Below, in pieces: positions 34,623-43,419 of a stretch of DNA of 64,000 bases; position 1 is the stretch's first letter; every line of letters begins with the position of its first letter. Source of the DNA: an uncultured Ruminococcus sp. GTDB taxonomy: Bacteria > Bacillota > Clostridia > Oscillospirales > Ruminococcaceae. Position numbers and translations under genes: made by a program. The notes beneath the pieces were generated by a model. The model was not told the origin of the DNA and made no database searches. It saw only the letters and a list, made by a program, of their open reading frames with translations. Location: NCBI GenBank assembly GCA_910584195.1, contig CAJTYV010000005.1, positions 128,770-192,769 on the forward strand, given 5' to 3'.

Positions 34623-35792
34623 TTATCCTATAACATAAGCTTTGCAGCCATAATCCGACAGTGCTTTCTTAGCCTCAACCAGTTCGTCATAATTTAAGGA
34701 TTCTCCCGACAGTCTTATGGCAGCGTTAAAATCCACAAGTTTGTCGTTCACCAAATCAAGACATTTTTCAATCTTTTCAGTATTTGTGCCGCTGAATTCA
34801 TACACTGTATTTCCATCGCTTATTCCTCCGCTAAGCTTATCAAGGTCAATATTAAGTATAATGTTTCCGGATGAAAGAAGCATAGGCTGAAGCACATCCG
34901 CTTTCCCTTTAAGTATATCCTCAGCCGATATTTCTATCTGCATAGACGCTCCGTTTGAAACTGTTTTATCATAAAGAAGATTCGCCGCCGAAGTTAAAGC
35001 TATGCACCTGTCATTTTGTCCAAGCACGGGATCAAGAAGCTGAAGATCGCTTTCAGTGAAGTCAGGAAATACCAAATCGGAACATATTATTTGTTCAAAA
35101 CCCGCCGAAGTAAGCTCGGAAACAATATTTGCATTATAATCAAGCGTTCGCTGAGAATATGGCGTAGTCCAGCTTTTTCCGTTACTATCTGTCCATTGTG
35201 CGCCTCCGTCTGATAATACATATCCCCCTTCTGGGTAAGCTTCGGACATGATATTGTCGCGAAACACGCTTATTACAGCCGCCGGCTTAAAACCGCTATT
35301 TTCAATTTCTTTTATAATATCGTGTAAAGTAAGCTCGGACTTTATTGCTGTCTGCGCTTCAAGCACAGACGATGCATAATATATATTGCCGCCGCTTACT
35401 TTTAACGGCAGCTCAACATATTCCGCCTCGTTTTGAGGAACAGCCGCCAATGCAGAGCGAAGCGATCCAACATTCATCATATCCGACGCTTTAAGCGCAG
35501 CTGCCGTATAAAAACTTTCTTTAAACGGTACTGTCGCTTCTTCCGAAATTGCCTCAGTAGGTATTTCGGAAATCATTGCCGCTTCAGTTGTCGGCGCTTC
35601 TGTTGCAGGTTCATCACCCTTATGCTGAGTGTAATTTACAATAGGTTCGGCTAAACTATAACCCAAAAAGCCTATTCCGCCTATTAGAAGTACGGTCAAA
35701 GCTCCGGACATGAACTTTCCGAAAGGGCTTTTTCCGTAATAATTTTTTTCCTTTGTTTTATAAATTTTTCTTCCTTTGTTTCTACGTTTCAT
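34623..35792 (-). CDS. Putative glycoside hydrolase, DUF4015-type, membrane-anchored
   Basis: 389 residues. Basic N-terminus and one transmembrane helix (about 29-48), a Thr/Glu-rich linker, then a TIM-barrel-like domain: AAVISVFRDNIMSEAYPEGG, WTTPYSQRTLDYNANIV and GFEQIICSDLVFPDF match the DUF4015 (YngK-related) pattern VPYN...DY...GFDEIQFDYVRFP. The FDYVRFP segment is altered to CSDLVFPDF, so activity is uncertain. It probably acts on an extracellular or wall polysaccharide. Confidence 0.7.
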   Translation of the reverse strand: MKRRNKGRKIYKTKEKNYYGKSPFGKFMSGALTVLLIGGIGFLGYSLAEPIVNYTQHKGDEPATEAPTTEAAMISEIPTEAISEEATVPFKESFYTAAALKASDMMNVGSLRSALAAVPQNEAEYVELPLKVSGGNIYYASSVLEAQTAIKSELTLHDIIKEIENSGFKPAAVISVFRDNIMSEAYPEGGYVLSDGGAQWTDSNGKSWTTPYSQRTLDYNANIVSELTSAGFEQIICSDLVFPDFTESDLQLLDPVLGQNDRCIALTSAANLLYDKTVSNGASMQIEISAEDILKGKADVLQPMLLSSGNIILNIDLDKLSGGISDGNTVYEFSGTNTEKIEKCLDLVNDKLVDFNAAIRLSGESLNYDELVEAKKALSDYGCKAYVIG

Positions 35793-35873
35793 TTATTTAT
35801 TATCTCCTGAAAAATTATGTCTGCACTGTATGTTTTATTTCTATATCCGAAGCGTCAATTAGTATTGCTTCAT

Positions 35874-36446
35874 TCAAACGAGCGCGTACATTGCCATTGA
35901 TATAATGCCAAGGTATACAAGCATTGCAGGAAATCCGCGGAACGACAACGGAACTTCCTTTGAACTGAGCGTTTTAAAAGCTGCCATAAGAATAAAAGCA
36001 GAAAGTATAAAACCGGTTCCGGCCTCGGCGCCTCTTATAACAAAACTTAAAATATTATTCAGAGAAGGACGTGTCTCCGCATATTCGCTGATCGTAAAAA
36101 GCGTACCCATAACAGCACAATTAAAAGCTGAAACGTGAATATATTTTCTTGTAGTACCAAAGTTTTTTTCGTCTGCAAAATAAAGGATCGAAAGCAGAAC
36201 AACATATAAAACTCCTATTACAATAACATATAAAAGAAGTCTCAAATCAGTAAAGTTTCCCGGCAGCAGATTATTTATTAAATATGCAGCTGCAGAACCA
36301 ACGGTTGTAAATATGGTGATAGTAATAGCAGTCCACAGGAGATTTTTTCGGTTTCCTGCAGCTATGAAAAGCGTACTCGTTCCAAGAGCCTTTGTTAAAA
36401 TAAGATTTGTCGTAAGAAGAACAACAAATTCAGATATTAGAAACAT
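35874..36446 (-). CDS. RnfA/NqrE-like membrane protein, one FeS cysteine lost
   Basis: 190 residues, six hydrophobic helices, collinear with RnfA/NqrE from the N-terminus to the final SFRGFPAMLVYLGI. In NqrE the [2Fe-2S] ligands are Cys in LGMCTFLAVS and in VNCAIFG. Here the first reads LGTSTLFIAAG (Cys to Ser) and the second is kept as FNCAVMG. The ATG at 36446 follows GGAGG by 8 bases and lies 17 bases inside the rnfE-like gene. Last of three Rnf-like genes. Confidence 0.85.
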   Translation of the reverse strand: MFLISEFVVLLTTNLILTKALGTSTLFIAAGNRKNLLWTAITITIFTTVGSAAAYLINNLLPGNFTDLRLLLYVIVIGVLYVVLLSILYFADEKNFGTTRKYIHVSAFNCAVMGTLFTISEYAETRPSLNNILSFVIRGAEAGTGFILSAFILMAAFKTLSSKEVPLSFRGFPAMLVYLGIISMAMYALV

Positions 36447-37065
36447 CGGCATCACCTCCAGAAACATCAACGTCATGGCTCAGCACATTGCATATACCCC
36501 GATAAATTCCGCAGAATAATCCTAAAAGAATAAAACCGCCGAAGGGTTCGCCAAATCCGCTTATAATTATATCCGCATCAACGAGCCTTTCGCAGAATGT
36601 ACCGTATGCAAGTATTTCTCTTACAGCGGCAATTATCAGCATTACGGCGTCAAAACCGAGTATATGGAGTATAAGTGAGAGCGTCATTTTTCCCTTAGTC
36701 ATACGATAGAATTTTGCTTCCGTCTGAACGGTTATAAGAGAGTTTACAGCAATAAGCATAAAATATATTCCTATCCTCGGAATAATGTCCGGAAAAAATT
36801 CCTCAGCCGCCGCTCTGACAGGAATATATACGATCGAAGCTATAATCGCATATATCATGATTTTCAAACCGTATGGAAGTTTTTTAGGAATAAATGAACC
36901 GCTCATTACTGATATAAAAGTTATTGACGAAAACGCATATATTAACGCGAGCGCATTCATCACCGTATTTCCGCAAACTATTATGGGTGATATTACCATA
37001 AAACCCGAAAGAACCGTATTTCCGCTGACAAGTCCGTCAAGCAGGGAACGTTTTTTATTCGTCAT
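36430..37065 (-). CDS. RnfE/NqrD-like membrane protein, both FeS cysteines lost
   Basis: 211 residues with six helices, collinear with RnfE/NqrD. NqrD supplies two Cys to the membrane [2Fe-2S] cluster, in LGVCSALAVT and TNCIVMGRAEAFA. Here the matching stretches read FMVISPIIVCG and VNSLITVQTEAKF: both Cys are Ser, although the VREIL and GFGEPFGGF regions are still recognisable. The start overlaps the rnfD-like stop as TAATG with GGGAGG upstream. Confidence 0.85.
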   Translation of the reverse strand: MTNKKRSLLDGLVSGNTVLSGFMVISPIIVCGNTVMNALALIYAFSSITFISVMSGSFIPKKLPYGLKIMIYAIIASIVYIPVRAAAEEFFPDIIPRIGIYFMLIAVNSLITVQTEAKFYRMTKGKMTLSLILHILGFDAVMLIIAAVREILAYGTFCERLVDADIIISGFGEPFGGFILLGLFCGIYRGICNVLSHDVDVSGGDADVSNI

Positions 37066-38072
37066 TATTCAGCCTCCCCTGCGGATTTATGTTTTTGTCT
37101 GCACTTCTCCAGATATTTTTCAAAATTTCTCTTGATATCTTCATCCTCTTCAGCTTCTAAACGTGCAATATACTTTTCAAGATTTTTGAATCCCAGAGAA
37201 ACGGGAGTAAAAAGTATAGATGCTATAATTATCGCATTTTCCGCAGCCGTAGTGATAATCAGTATATAAGAAAAAAGTGAAATAAAAATACCATAAAAAA
37301 ATGCATAATAATTGCGTTTCGGAGCTATACGCCGATCCGAAACAATATATACAGCCGCAAAAAGAACCATATTTGTGGAAAAAGTATATTTAACCGAATC
37401 CAACAGATTACTGCACATGGGCACAGTACCGGAAAGCAGAAAAGTTCCCAACAGCGTACCTATAAAAGCGCCGAATGAAATATCCCGCCTGAGTATAAGC
37501 ACCAAAGCCGCTACTGCGAGCAAAAGAATACTGACAGTTCCGGCAGGTCCGCTTACATTTCCCATTAGTATTTCAAAATCAGTATAATTCATTCTTCCGG
37601 TTGTGTTAAAGGTATGACTTGCAGAACTCACAAGTTCAGTCGCTTTTTCAAACACTCCCGTATGAACGTGCGGCTCAGTAAACATAAGCACATTGCTTTT
37701 CCATGAAGTAAGAAGAAATACATACCCGGCAGCAGCGGGAGAGAATATAATGTTTTTTCTTCCTCCGAATACGTTCTTAGCAATTGTTACCGCAAAAACG
37801 CAGGCTATTGCTGCAATCGAATAATCGATCACGACAGGAAGCATAAGCGACAGTATCAAAGCATCGGAAACACATGTAAGATCGTCAGCGGTAAATTTAC
37901 GTTTCATTAAACGCAGAGAAATTACTTCCGCCGCAAGAGAAACAGCAGCGCATACACCGCACAAGAATACCGCACGTACACCATAATAAAAATACTCCAT
38001 GATAATAAGCGTAATAAGAGTAAGCATTATGTCTATCCATATAAAACGCTGTGATTTTACTTTATTCTGCAT
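37065..38072 (-). CDS. RnfD/NqrB-like membrane protein without a clear flavinylation motif
   Basis: About 335 residues, many hydrophobic helices. DALILSLMLPV, GRKNIIFSPAAAGYVFL and the ILMGNVSGPAGTVSILLLAVAA segment match RnfD/NqrB. The covalent FMN motif SGATP(L) normally just before the last of these is not present; the closest is VSSASHT. A basic/acidic cytoplasmic tail follows. AAGGAAG lies in the end of rpe; the ATG at 38072 or the TTG one codon earlier may be used. No rnfB, C or G is nearby. Confidence 0.85.
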   Translation of the reverse strand: MQNKVKSQRFIWIDIMLTLITLIIMEYFYYGVRAVFLCGVCAAVSLAAEVISLRLMKRKFTADDLTCVSDALILSLMLPVVIDYSIAAIACVFAVTIAKNVFGGRKNIIFSPAAAGYVFLLTSWKSNVLMFTEPHVHTGVFEKATELVSSASHTFNTTGRMNYTDFEILMGNVSGPAGTVSILLLAVAALVLILRRDISFGAFIGTLLGTFLLSGTVPMCSNLLDSVKYTFSTNMVLFAAVYIVSDRRIAPKRNYYAFFYGIFISLFSYILIITTAAENAIIIASILFTPVSLGFKNLEKYIARLEAEEDEDIKRNFEKYLEKCRQKHKSAGEAE

Positions 38073-38076
38073 CAAT

Positions 38077-38736
38077 TCAAATATCTTCCTTTAACTTTTC
38101 GACAGCCTCTGCCATATTCTCCGCTTTAAAAAGATAACTTCCCGAAACGAGTACATTTGCACCGGCGGTTTTAACTGTGACTGCTGTTTTATCGTCTATT
38201 CCGCCATCCACCTGTATCAAGAGTTCTTCATGTCCGTTTGTATCGGCATATTCGCGGATTTTTCTGATTTTTTCACTCATATCCATGAACTTTTGTCCGC
38301 CGAACCCCGGTTCAACTGTCATAACAAGAATCATATCCGCATATTCGATATACGGGAAAACGGCTTCGGCAGGCGTATTCGGCTTGATTGAAATTCCCAC
38401 ATGACATTCAGTCCGCTTTATTGCTTGAATAGTTTCCATTACATCGCTTTCGCTTTCAAGGTGGAATGTTATTATATCCGCACCTGCCTTGTAGAATTCA
38501 TCAATATATTTAATCGGTTCTGTTATCATAAGATGCACGTCAAGCTTCATGCATGAGCTTGCAATTTTGCTGATTTGATCAAGAACAGGAATACCAAACG
38601 TTATATTATTTACAAACACTCCGTCCATAACATCAAAATGGAGCATATCAACGCCCGACCGTTCAAGTTTTTTCACCTCTGATTCAAGATTTAGCAGATC
38701 TGCACTCAATATAGAGGCTGAAATAAAATTAGTCAA
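38077..38736 (-). CDS. rpe: Ribulose-phosphate 3-epimerase
   Basis: Interconverts ribulose 5-phosphate and xylulose 5-phosphate. TIM barrel of about 219 residues: SASILSAD, HFDVMDGVFV, KLDVHLMI, GISIKPNTP, MTVEPGFGGQKF and QVDGGI. The start is probably TTG at 38736, with AAAGGA 10 bases upstream; the ATG at 38760 would lie only about 7 bases after the predicted transcription start and has no ribosome site. First gene of the long rpe-rnf-hprK-dnaE unit. Confidence 0.95.
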   Translation of the reverse strand: MTNFISASILSADLLNLESEVKKLERSGVDMLHFDVMDGVFVNNITFGIPVLDQISKIASSCMKLDVHLMITEPIKYIDEFYKAGADIITFHLESESDVMETIQAIKRTECHVGISIKPNTPAEAVFPYIEYADMILVMTVEPGFGGQKFMDMSEKIRKIREYADTNGHEELLIQVDGGIDDKTAVTVKTAGANVLVSGSYLFKAENMAEAVEKLKEDI

Positions 38737-38773
38737 AATATTATCATTCCTTTTACTCATTATTACACACTTA

Positions 38774-38802
38774 ATTATATAATATTTCAGGCTCAACGTC
38801 AA
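38774..38802 (-). promoter_or_regulatory. Promoter of the rpe unit
   Basis: Minus strand: TTGACG (38797-38802), 17-bp spacer, TATAAT (38774-38779). Confidence 0.75.
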
Positions 38803-38891
38803 TACGTTTTAATTGATTTTTTTATTTATCTTATATATTTTTAAGAAATCAAAAAAAACGGAAATTTTTTTGGGAAAAATTAAAAAATCTC

Positions 38892-38920
38892 TTTACAAAT
38901 GTAAAATTATGTGGTACAAT
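38892..38920 (+). promoter_or_regulatory. Promoter of rpsO
   Basis: TTTACA (38892-38897), 17-bp spacer, TACAAT (38915-38920). An approximately 80-base leader follows, with room for an S15 autoregulatory fold. Confidence 0.65.
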
Positions 38921-39008
38921 AAAAACACCGTGTACTTGGAGACGGGCGTGTCCTCAGTTATCACCTGTTTCTATGTTATCGGAATTTATTTCATATGAGG
39001 TGCTTTCA

Positions 39009-39275
39009 ATGTTACTGAAAGAAGAAAAAACAGCCGTTATTGAGGCTAACAAAACAAGCGCAAACGACACTGGATCTCCCGAAGTTCAGATCGCTATTCT
39101 CACAAGAAGGATCAACGATCTTAACGCACATCTTAAAATCCACAAGAATGACCACCATTCCAGAAGAGGTCTTCTCAAAATGGTAGGTCACAGACGTAAT
39201 CTTCTCTCTTACCTTAAGAAGAAGGACATAAACAGATACCGTGCCATCGTTGAGAAGCTCGGTCTCCGTAAGTAA
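39009..39275 (+). CDS. rpsO: 30S ribosomal protein S15
   Basis: 88 residues: NDTGSPEVQIAILTRRIN, HLKIHKNDHHSRRGLL, GHRRNLLSYL and IVEKLGLRK are the full S15 pattern; the protein binds 16S rRNA early in assembly. The ATG at 39009 follows TGAGGTG. Upstream in-frame starts would add residues not found in S15. Gene pair rpsO-pnp is conserved in bacteria. Confidence 0.98.
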   Translation: MLLKEEKTAVIEANKTSANDTGSPEVQIAILTRRINDLNAHLKIHKNDHHSRRGLLKMVGHRRNLLSYLKKKDINRYRAIVEKLGLRK

Positions 39276-39286
39276 TTATCGTTTGC

Positions 39287-39315
39287 GAAGGCAGAGGGTT
39301 TCCCCTTCTGCCTTT
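39287..39315 (+). terminator. Terminator/attenuator between rpsO and pnp
   Basis: AAGGCAGAGGG / CCCTTCTGCCTT stem (one bulge) 13 bases after the rpsO stop, followed by TACGTC, so possibly only partial termination. Confidence 0.65.
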
Positions 39316-39441
39316 ACGTCTATAAAGTTATACCTAAACGGCTTTTAGCATTAAACTGTACGTCTTTCACAATATAATTTTATTAAGAACGCAGAGTTTA
39401 TTGCTAAAGCCGATGAAAATCAAATTCAGGAGGCAAAAATA

Positions 39442-41556
39442 ATGTTTGAAAACTACAGAACTTTTGAAACAACTTACGCCGGTAGACCGATTATTGTTGA
39501 AACTGGCAAGACCTGCGGGTTATCCAACGGTTCATGCTGGGTTCGTTACGGTGAAACCGTAGTTATGGCTAATGTTACTGCAAGCGCTAAACCCAGAGAG
39601 GGCGTTGATTTTTTCCCGCTTTCCGTAGACTATGAGGAGAGACTTTATTCCGTAGGAAAGATCCCGGGTTCTTTTACTAAAAGAGAAGGCAAACCAAGCG
39701 AAAAAGCTATTCTTACTTCACGCTGCGTTGACAGACCCATCCGTCCGCTTTTCCCTAAGGATATGCGCAATGATGTATCGGTCGTTATGACAGTTCTTGC
39801 GGTAGAACCCGATAACTCTCCGGAAATCGCAGGCATGATAGCTGCTTCGATAGCTATTTCCATCTCCGATATTCCTTGGAATGGTCCGGTTGCAAGCATT
39901 AATGTAGGTCTTGTTGACGGTGAAATAGTTCTTAACCCTACGCTTGAACAGCGTGCAAAGACAGATCTTGTTCTGACAGTTGCCGGTTCCGCTGAAAAAA
40001 TTGTAATGATCGAAGCCGGAGCTAATGAAGTACCAGAGGATAAAATGCTTGAATGTATTCTCACGGGTCACGAAGAAATCAAAAAAATGGTCGCATTTAT
40101 AGATGGTATCCGCAAGGAAATCGGTAAACCGAAATTCGCATTTGAATCTATGGATGTCGATCATGATATGTTTGATGCTATAGAAGCTTTTGCTTCCGAC
40201 CGTGTTAAAATCGCCCTCGATACTAACGATAAAACAGTACGTGATGCGAGACTTGCTCCCATTGTTGACGATATTCACGCTAAATTTGACGAACAGTATC
40301 CCGAAAATGTCGCTATGATAGACGAATGCATATATAAGCTTCAGAAAAAAATCGTTCGCGCATGGTTATATGAAGGCAAGCGCGTTGACGGCAGAGGTAT
40401 TGACGAAATACGTCCCCTTGCGGCTGAAGCAGGTATACTTCCCAGAGTTCACGGCTCAGGACTTTTCACAAGAGGACAGACTCAGGTTCTTACGATTTGC
40501 ACACTTGGTCCGGTAAGCGATGCGCAGCGTATCGACGGTCTTGATGAAGAAGATACAAAAAGATATATGCATCAGTACAATTTCCCGAGCTACTCCGTAG
40601 GTGAAACCAAACCTTCAAGAGGTCCTGGACGCCGCGAAATCGGTCACGGCGCTCTTGCCGAGAGAGCTTTAGCTCCTGTTATTCCGTCAGTTGAAGAATT
40701 TCCTTATGCTTTGAGACTTGTCTCCGAAGTTCTTTCATCCAACGGTTCGACATCACAGGGTTCTATATGCGGCTCCACGCTTGCGCTTATGGATGCGGGC
40801 GTGCCTATAAAAGCGCCTGTTGCGGGTATATCCTGTGGTCTTATCACCTTGCCCGATAGTGATGACTTCATGACTATGGTAGATATTCAGGGGCTTGAGG
40901 ATTTCTTTGGAGATATGGACTTCAAAGTAGGCGGTACTCACAAGGGCATCACTGCAATTCAGGTTGATATAAAAGTTGACGGTCTTACCCCTGCTATCAT
41001 TAAGGAAGCATTTGAAAAGACAAGAAAAGCTCGTATCCATATACTCGATGAAATTATGCTTAAAGCAATTCCGACTCCGCGTACAGAAGTAAATAAATAC
41101 GCGCCCAAGATGCTTCAGACTAAGGTTCCCGTTGATAAAATACGCGATGTCATTGGTCAGGGCGGAAAAATTATACAGAAAATTTCAGCCGACTGCAATG
41201 TTAAAATCGACATTAATGACGAGGGTAATGTATTTATCAGCGGTATAAATGGAAACGATGCAAGAAAAGCTCTTCAGATTATCGACACTATCGCAAACGG
41301 CCCTGAGGTAGGAGCTATTTACAGAGGCAAGGTAGTTCGCATTATGGATTTTGGCGCATTTGTTGAAATAGTTCCGGGAATGGACGGTCTCGTTCATATT
41401 TCAAAGCTTGATAAATCGAGAGTAGAAAAGGTTGAAGATATAGTCACGATCGGCGATGAAATTGTTGTTAAGGTAACGGAAATTGATCGTCAGGGAAGAA
41501 TCAATCTTTCCAGAAAAGATGCTTTGGCGGAAATTGAAGCCAAACGAAACTGTTAA
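39442..41556 (+). CDS. pnp: Polyribonucleotide nucleotidyltransferase (PNPase)
   Basis: Phosphorolytic 3'-5' exoribonuclease. 704 residues: two RNase PH domains (SVDYEERLYSVGKIPGSF; RGQTQVLT, GRREIGHGALAERAL and FKVAGT-type motif at FKVGGTHKG), then KH (IRDVIGQGGKIIQ) and S1 (YRGKVVRIMDFGAFVEI) domains. Full family length. AGGAGG precedes the ATG. Confidence 0.98.
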   Translation: MFENYRTFETTYAGRPIIVETGKTCGLSNGSCWVRYGETVVMANVTASAKPREGVDFFPLSVDYEERLYSVGKIPGSFTKREGKPSEKAILTSRCVDRPIRPLFPKDMRNDVSVVMTVLAVEPDNSPEIAGMIAASIAISISDIPWNGPVASINVGLVDGEIVLNPTLEQRAKTDLVLTVAGSAEKIVMIEAGANEVPEDKMLECILTGHEEIKKMVAFIDGIRKEIGKPKFAFESMDVDHDMFDAIEAFASDRVKIALDTNDKTVRDARLAPIVDDIHAKFDEQYPENVAMIDECIYKLQKKIVRAWLYEGKRVDGRGIDEIRPLAAEAGILPRVHGSGLFTRGQTQVLTICTLGPVSDAQRIDGLDEEDTKRYMHQYNFPSYSVGETKPSRGPGRREIGHGALAERALAPVIPSVEEFPYALRLVSEVLSSNGSTSQGSICGSTLALMDAGVPIKAPVAGISCGLITLPDSDDFMTMVDIQGLEDFFGDMDFKVGGTHKGITAIQVDIKVDGLTPAIIKEAFEKTRKARIHILDEIMLKAIPTPRTEVNKYAPKMLQTKVPVDKIRDVIGQGGKIIQKISADCNVKIDINDEGNVFISGINGNDARKALQIIDTIANGPEVGAIYRGKVVRIMDFGAFVEIVPGMDGLVHISKLDKSRVEKVEDIVTIGDEIVVKVTEIDRQGRINLSRKDALAEIEAKRNC

Positions 41557-41618
41557 ATTATTGCACTATTATATGATTGATCAAATAATGCCAAACAGCT
41601 CAATGATATAATAATGAA

Positions 41619-41650
41619 AAGACCTCCTATGGAAAAACGTAGGAGGTCTT
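41619..41650 (+). terminator. Terminator of pnp
   Basis: AAGACCTCCTA / TAGGAGGTCTT, 11-bp stem with a 10-base loop, followed by GTTATT. Confidence 0.8.
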
Positions 41651-41706
41651 GTTATTGTAATAATACATTCTGCCGCTTAAAATGTTAAAAACGTAAAAGG
41701 ATAATA

Positions 41707-42195
41707 TTAATATCCATCATTAAAACGTTGTTTACGAGCTTTGCTACGTTTAACAGCGCCCTCCCATTCTGCTTTTTCCGAAATCGTTTCAATCTCAAGA
41801 CCGTATTTAACAGGCAGCGGTTTTCCGTTTTCGTCAACGTGAACGCATATAAGGTAAGCATGATTTATTGCTCTTCTGATACCGGTATCAATATTCTCAA
41901 CATAAGTATCTACACGTACTTCCATAGACGTATTACCAACATATGTAATTTTACCTATAAGTACTATTACCTCATTGATATATGCTCCATATTTAAATCT
42001 AAGATTATCAACAGCACATGTCGTAACCAAACCGCCGCAATGTCTCATCGCAGTCAAAGCGGCAACCTCATCTATCCATTCCATAAGTCTTCCGCCGAAT
42101 AAACGATTTTGTCCGTTTATTTCCTTGTACTGCAAAAGCTTTGTGGTTTCGGTAAGAGATTCAGAAACTTTTTTATTCCTGATTTTTTCGCTCAT
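41707..42195 (-). CDS. Acyl-CoA thioesterase (hotdog fold)
   Basis: 162 residues of the YkhA/YciA-type family: NRLFGGRLMEWIDEVAALTAMRH with the hotdog helix and catalytic Asp, TCAVDNLRFK, and NTSMEVRVDTYVE. Hydrolyses acyl-CoA thioesters; the chain length is not predictable. GAGGTG precedes the ATG. It follows hisE by about 110 bases. Confidence 0.92.
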   Translation of the reverse strand: MSEKIRNKKVSESLTETTKLLQYKEINGQNRLFGGRLMEWIDEVAALTAMRHCGGLVTTCAVDNLRFKYGAYINEVIVLIGKITYVGNTSMEVRVDTYVENIDTGIRRAINHAYLICVHVDENGKPLPVKYGLEIETISEKAEWEGAVKRSKARKQRFNDGY

Positions 42196-42305
42196 GGCAT
42201 ATCACACCTCGTTTTATTTATTTGACATGTTCGGAAACCTATTAGATGGCGTAAGAATACGTTCTAATGTTATTGCATTTTCATGCGTAACAGCCAATTT
42301 TTCTC

Positions 42306-42644
42306 TTATGTATTTTTATCAACAGTATGAAATTTCTTAAGATTGCCGATTTTTTCGTTACGTTCATCAAGAACCTTTTCAACATCAGACCATTCTAACC
42401 CCTGATTTACACATAGTACCATAACGTGGTAAAGCAAATCGTTTATCTCGTTCATAAGTTCATTATTATCGTTGTTTTTTGCGGCAATAACGGTTTCTGT
42501 GGCTTCCTCTCCGATTTTCTTGCATATCTTGTCCACACCCTTATCAAATAAGTAGCAGGTATATGAATTTTCAGCGGCAGTACCTGTCTCGTACTGCTTC
42601 TTTCTTTCCTTGATTACTTCAAAAATTTCCTCGTAAAGACTCAT
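42306..42644 (-). CDS. hisE: Phosphoribosyl-ATP diphosphatase
   Basis: Second step of histidine synthesis. 112 residues of the MazG-like fold: SYTCYLFDKGVDKICKKIGEEATE with the metal-binding EExxE, and NELMNEINDLLYH. Separate from hisI, 6 bases after it. Last his gene of the operon. Confidence 0.96.
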   Translation of the reverse strand: MSLYEEIFEVIKERKKQYETGTAAENSYTCYLFDKGVDKICKKIGEEATETVIAAKNNDNNELMNEINDLLYHVMVLCVNQGLEWSDVEKVLDERNEKIGNLKKFHTVDKNT

Positions 42645-42650
42645 AATAGT

Positions 42651-42998
42651 TCAATTCTCCTCATTATTATATATTTCATTAAAGAAACAGCTATAACTTC
42701 CTGTATGACAAGCTGCTCCTGTCTGCTCAACATTTACAAGCAGAGTGTCGTTATCGCAGTCACCGTATATAGAAACAACCTTTTGCAGATGACCTGAAGT
42801 TGCTCCCTTGTTCCAATATTCCTGCCTTGATCTGCTCCAAAACCAAGTATAACCTGTTTCGATAGTTTTTTTAAGACTCTCTTTGTTCATATATGCAAGC
42901 ATAAGAACTGTTTTCGTATTGACATCGTAACAAATTGCGGGGATAAGCTCACCCTTGAAAAAAAACTTATCTAAATCGTCCAAATCAATTTTTATCAT
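42651..42998 (-). CDS. hisI: Phosphoribosyl-AMP cyclohydrolase
   Basis: Third step of histidine synthesis, zinc-dependent. 115 residues: MLAYMNKESL, YWNKGATSGHLQ, and the metal-binding CDNDTLLV / GAACHTG Asp and Cys residues. The ATG at 42998 follows AAAGGA. Confidence 0.96.
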   Translation of the reverse strand: MIKIDLDDLDKFFFKGELIPAICYDVNTKTVLMLAYMNKESLKKTIETGYTWFWSRSRQEYWNKGATSGHLQKVVSIYGDCDNDTLLVNVEQTGAACHTGSYSCFFNEIYNNEEN

Positions 42999-43052
42999 CT
43001 TTGTTTTCCTTTCTAAGTCCAAAGCGATGTTATAAACATAGGACTTGCATCG

Positions 43053-43418
43053 TCAGATTTTTTTAAAACCGCAGTTTTCATAAAATTTAAGTTCTTCATT
43101 ATATGCGATAACAGCTATCCTCAAATAGTCCGCATACTTTTCACGCACCATTTTTACAAGCTTCCGTCCTATGTGTATACCCTGATACTTTGGGTCAACA
43201 AGCAAATAATGAACATATGCAGTCATTATGCCGTCATCCATGACGCAAATCATTCCAATCAGTTTTTCACAATCCCATGCGGAATATACTGTCTTGAAAT
43301 TTCTCATTGCCGTTACAAGTTTATCGGGATAATGACCAGACGACCATTCAACAGACAGGAATAAATTTTCAAGCTGTTCACGACTGAATTCATGGGTGTC
43401 TTTATAAGTTATATTCAT
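43053..43418 (-). CDS. GNAT family N-acetyltransferase inside the his operon
   Basis: 121 residues: LIGMICVMDDG, VHYLLVDPKYQGIHIGRKLV with the acetyl-CoA loop (Q-G-I-H-I-G), and AVIAYNEELKFYENCGF near the C-terminus. The substrate is unknown. It overlaps or touches the AAA ATPase stop upstream and precedes hisI by 54 bases, so it is read with the his genes. Confidence 0.9.
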   Translation of the reverse strand: MNITYKDTHEFSREQLENLFLSVEWSSGHYPDKLVTAMRNFKTVYSAWDCEKLIGMICVMDDGIMTAYVHYLLVDPKYQGIHIGRKLVKMVREKYADYLRIAVIAYNEELKFYENCGFKKI

Positions 43419-43419
43419 T

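Noticed and set aside
38737..38760. ATG at 38760 as the rpe start
   Set aside because: It would follow the predicted transcription start by only about 7 bases and lacks a ribosome site; the TTG at 38736 has AAAGGA at good spacing.
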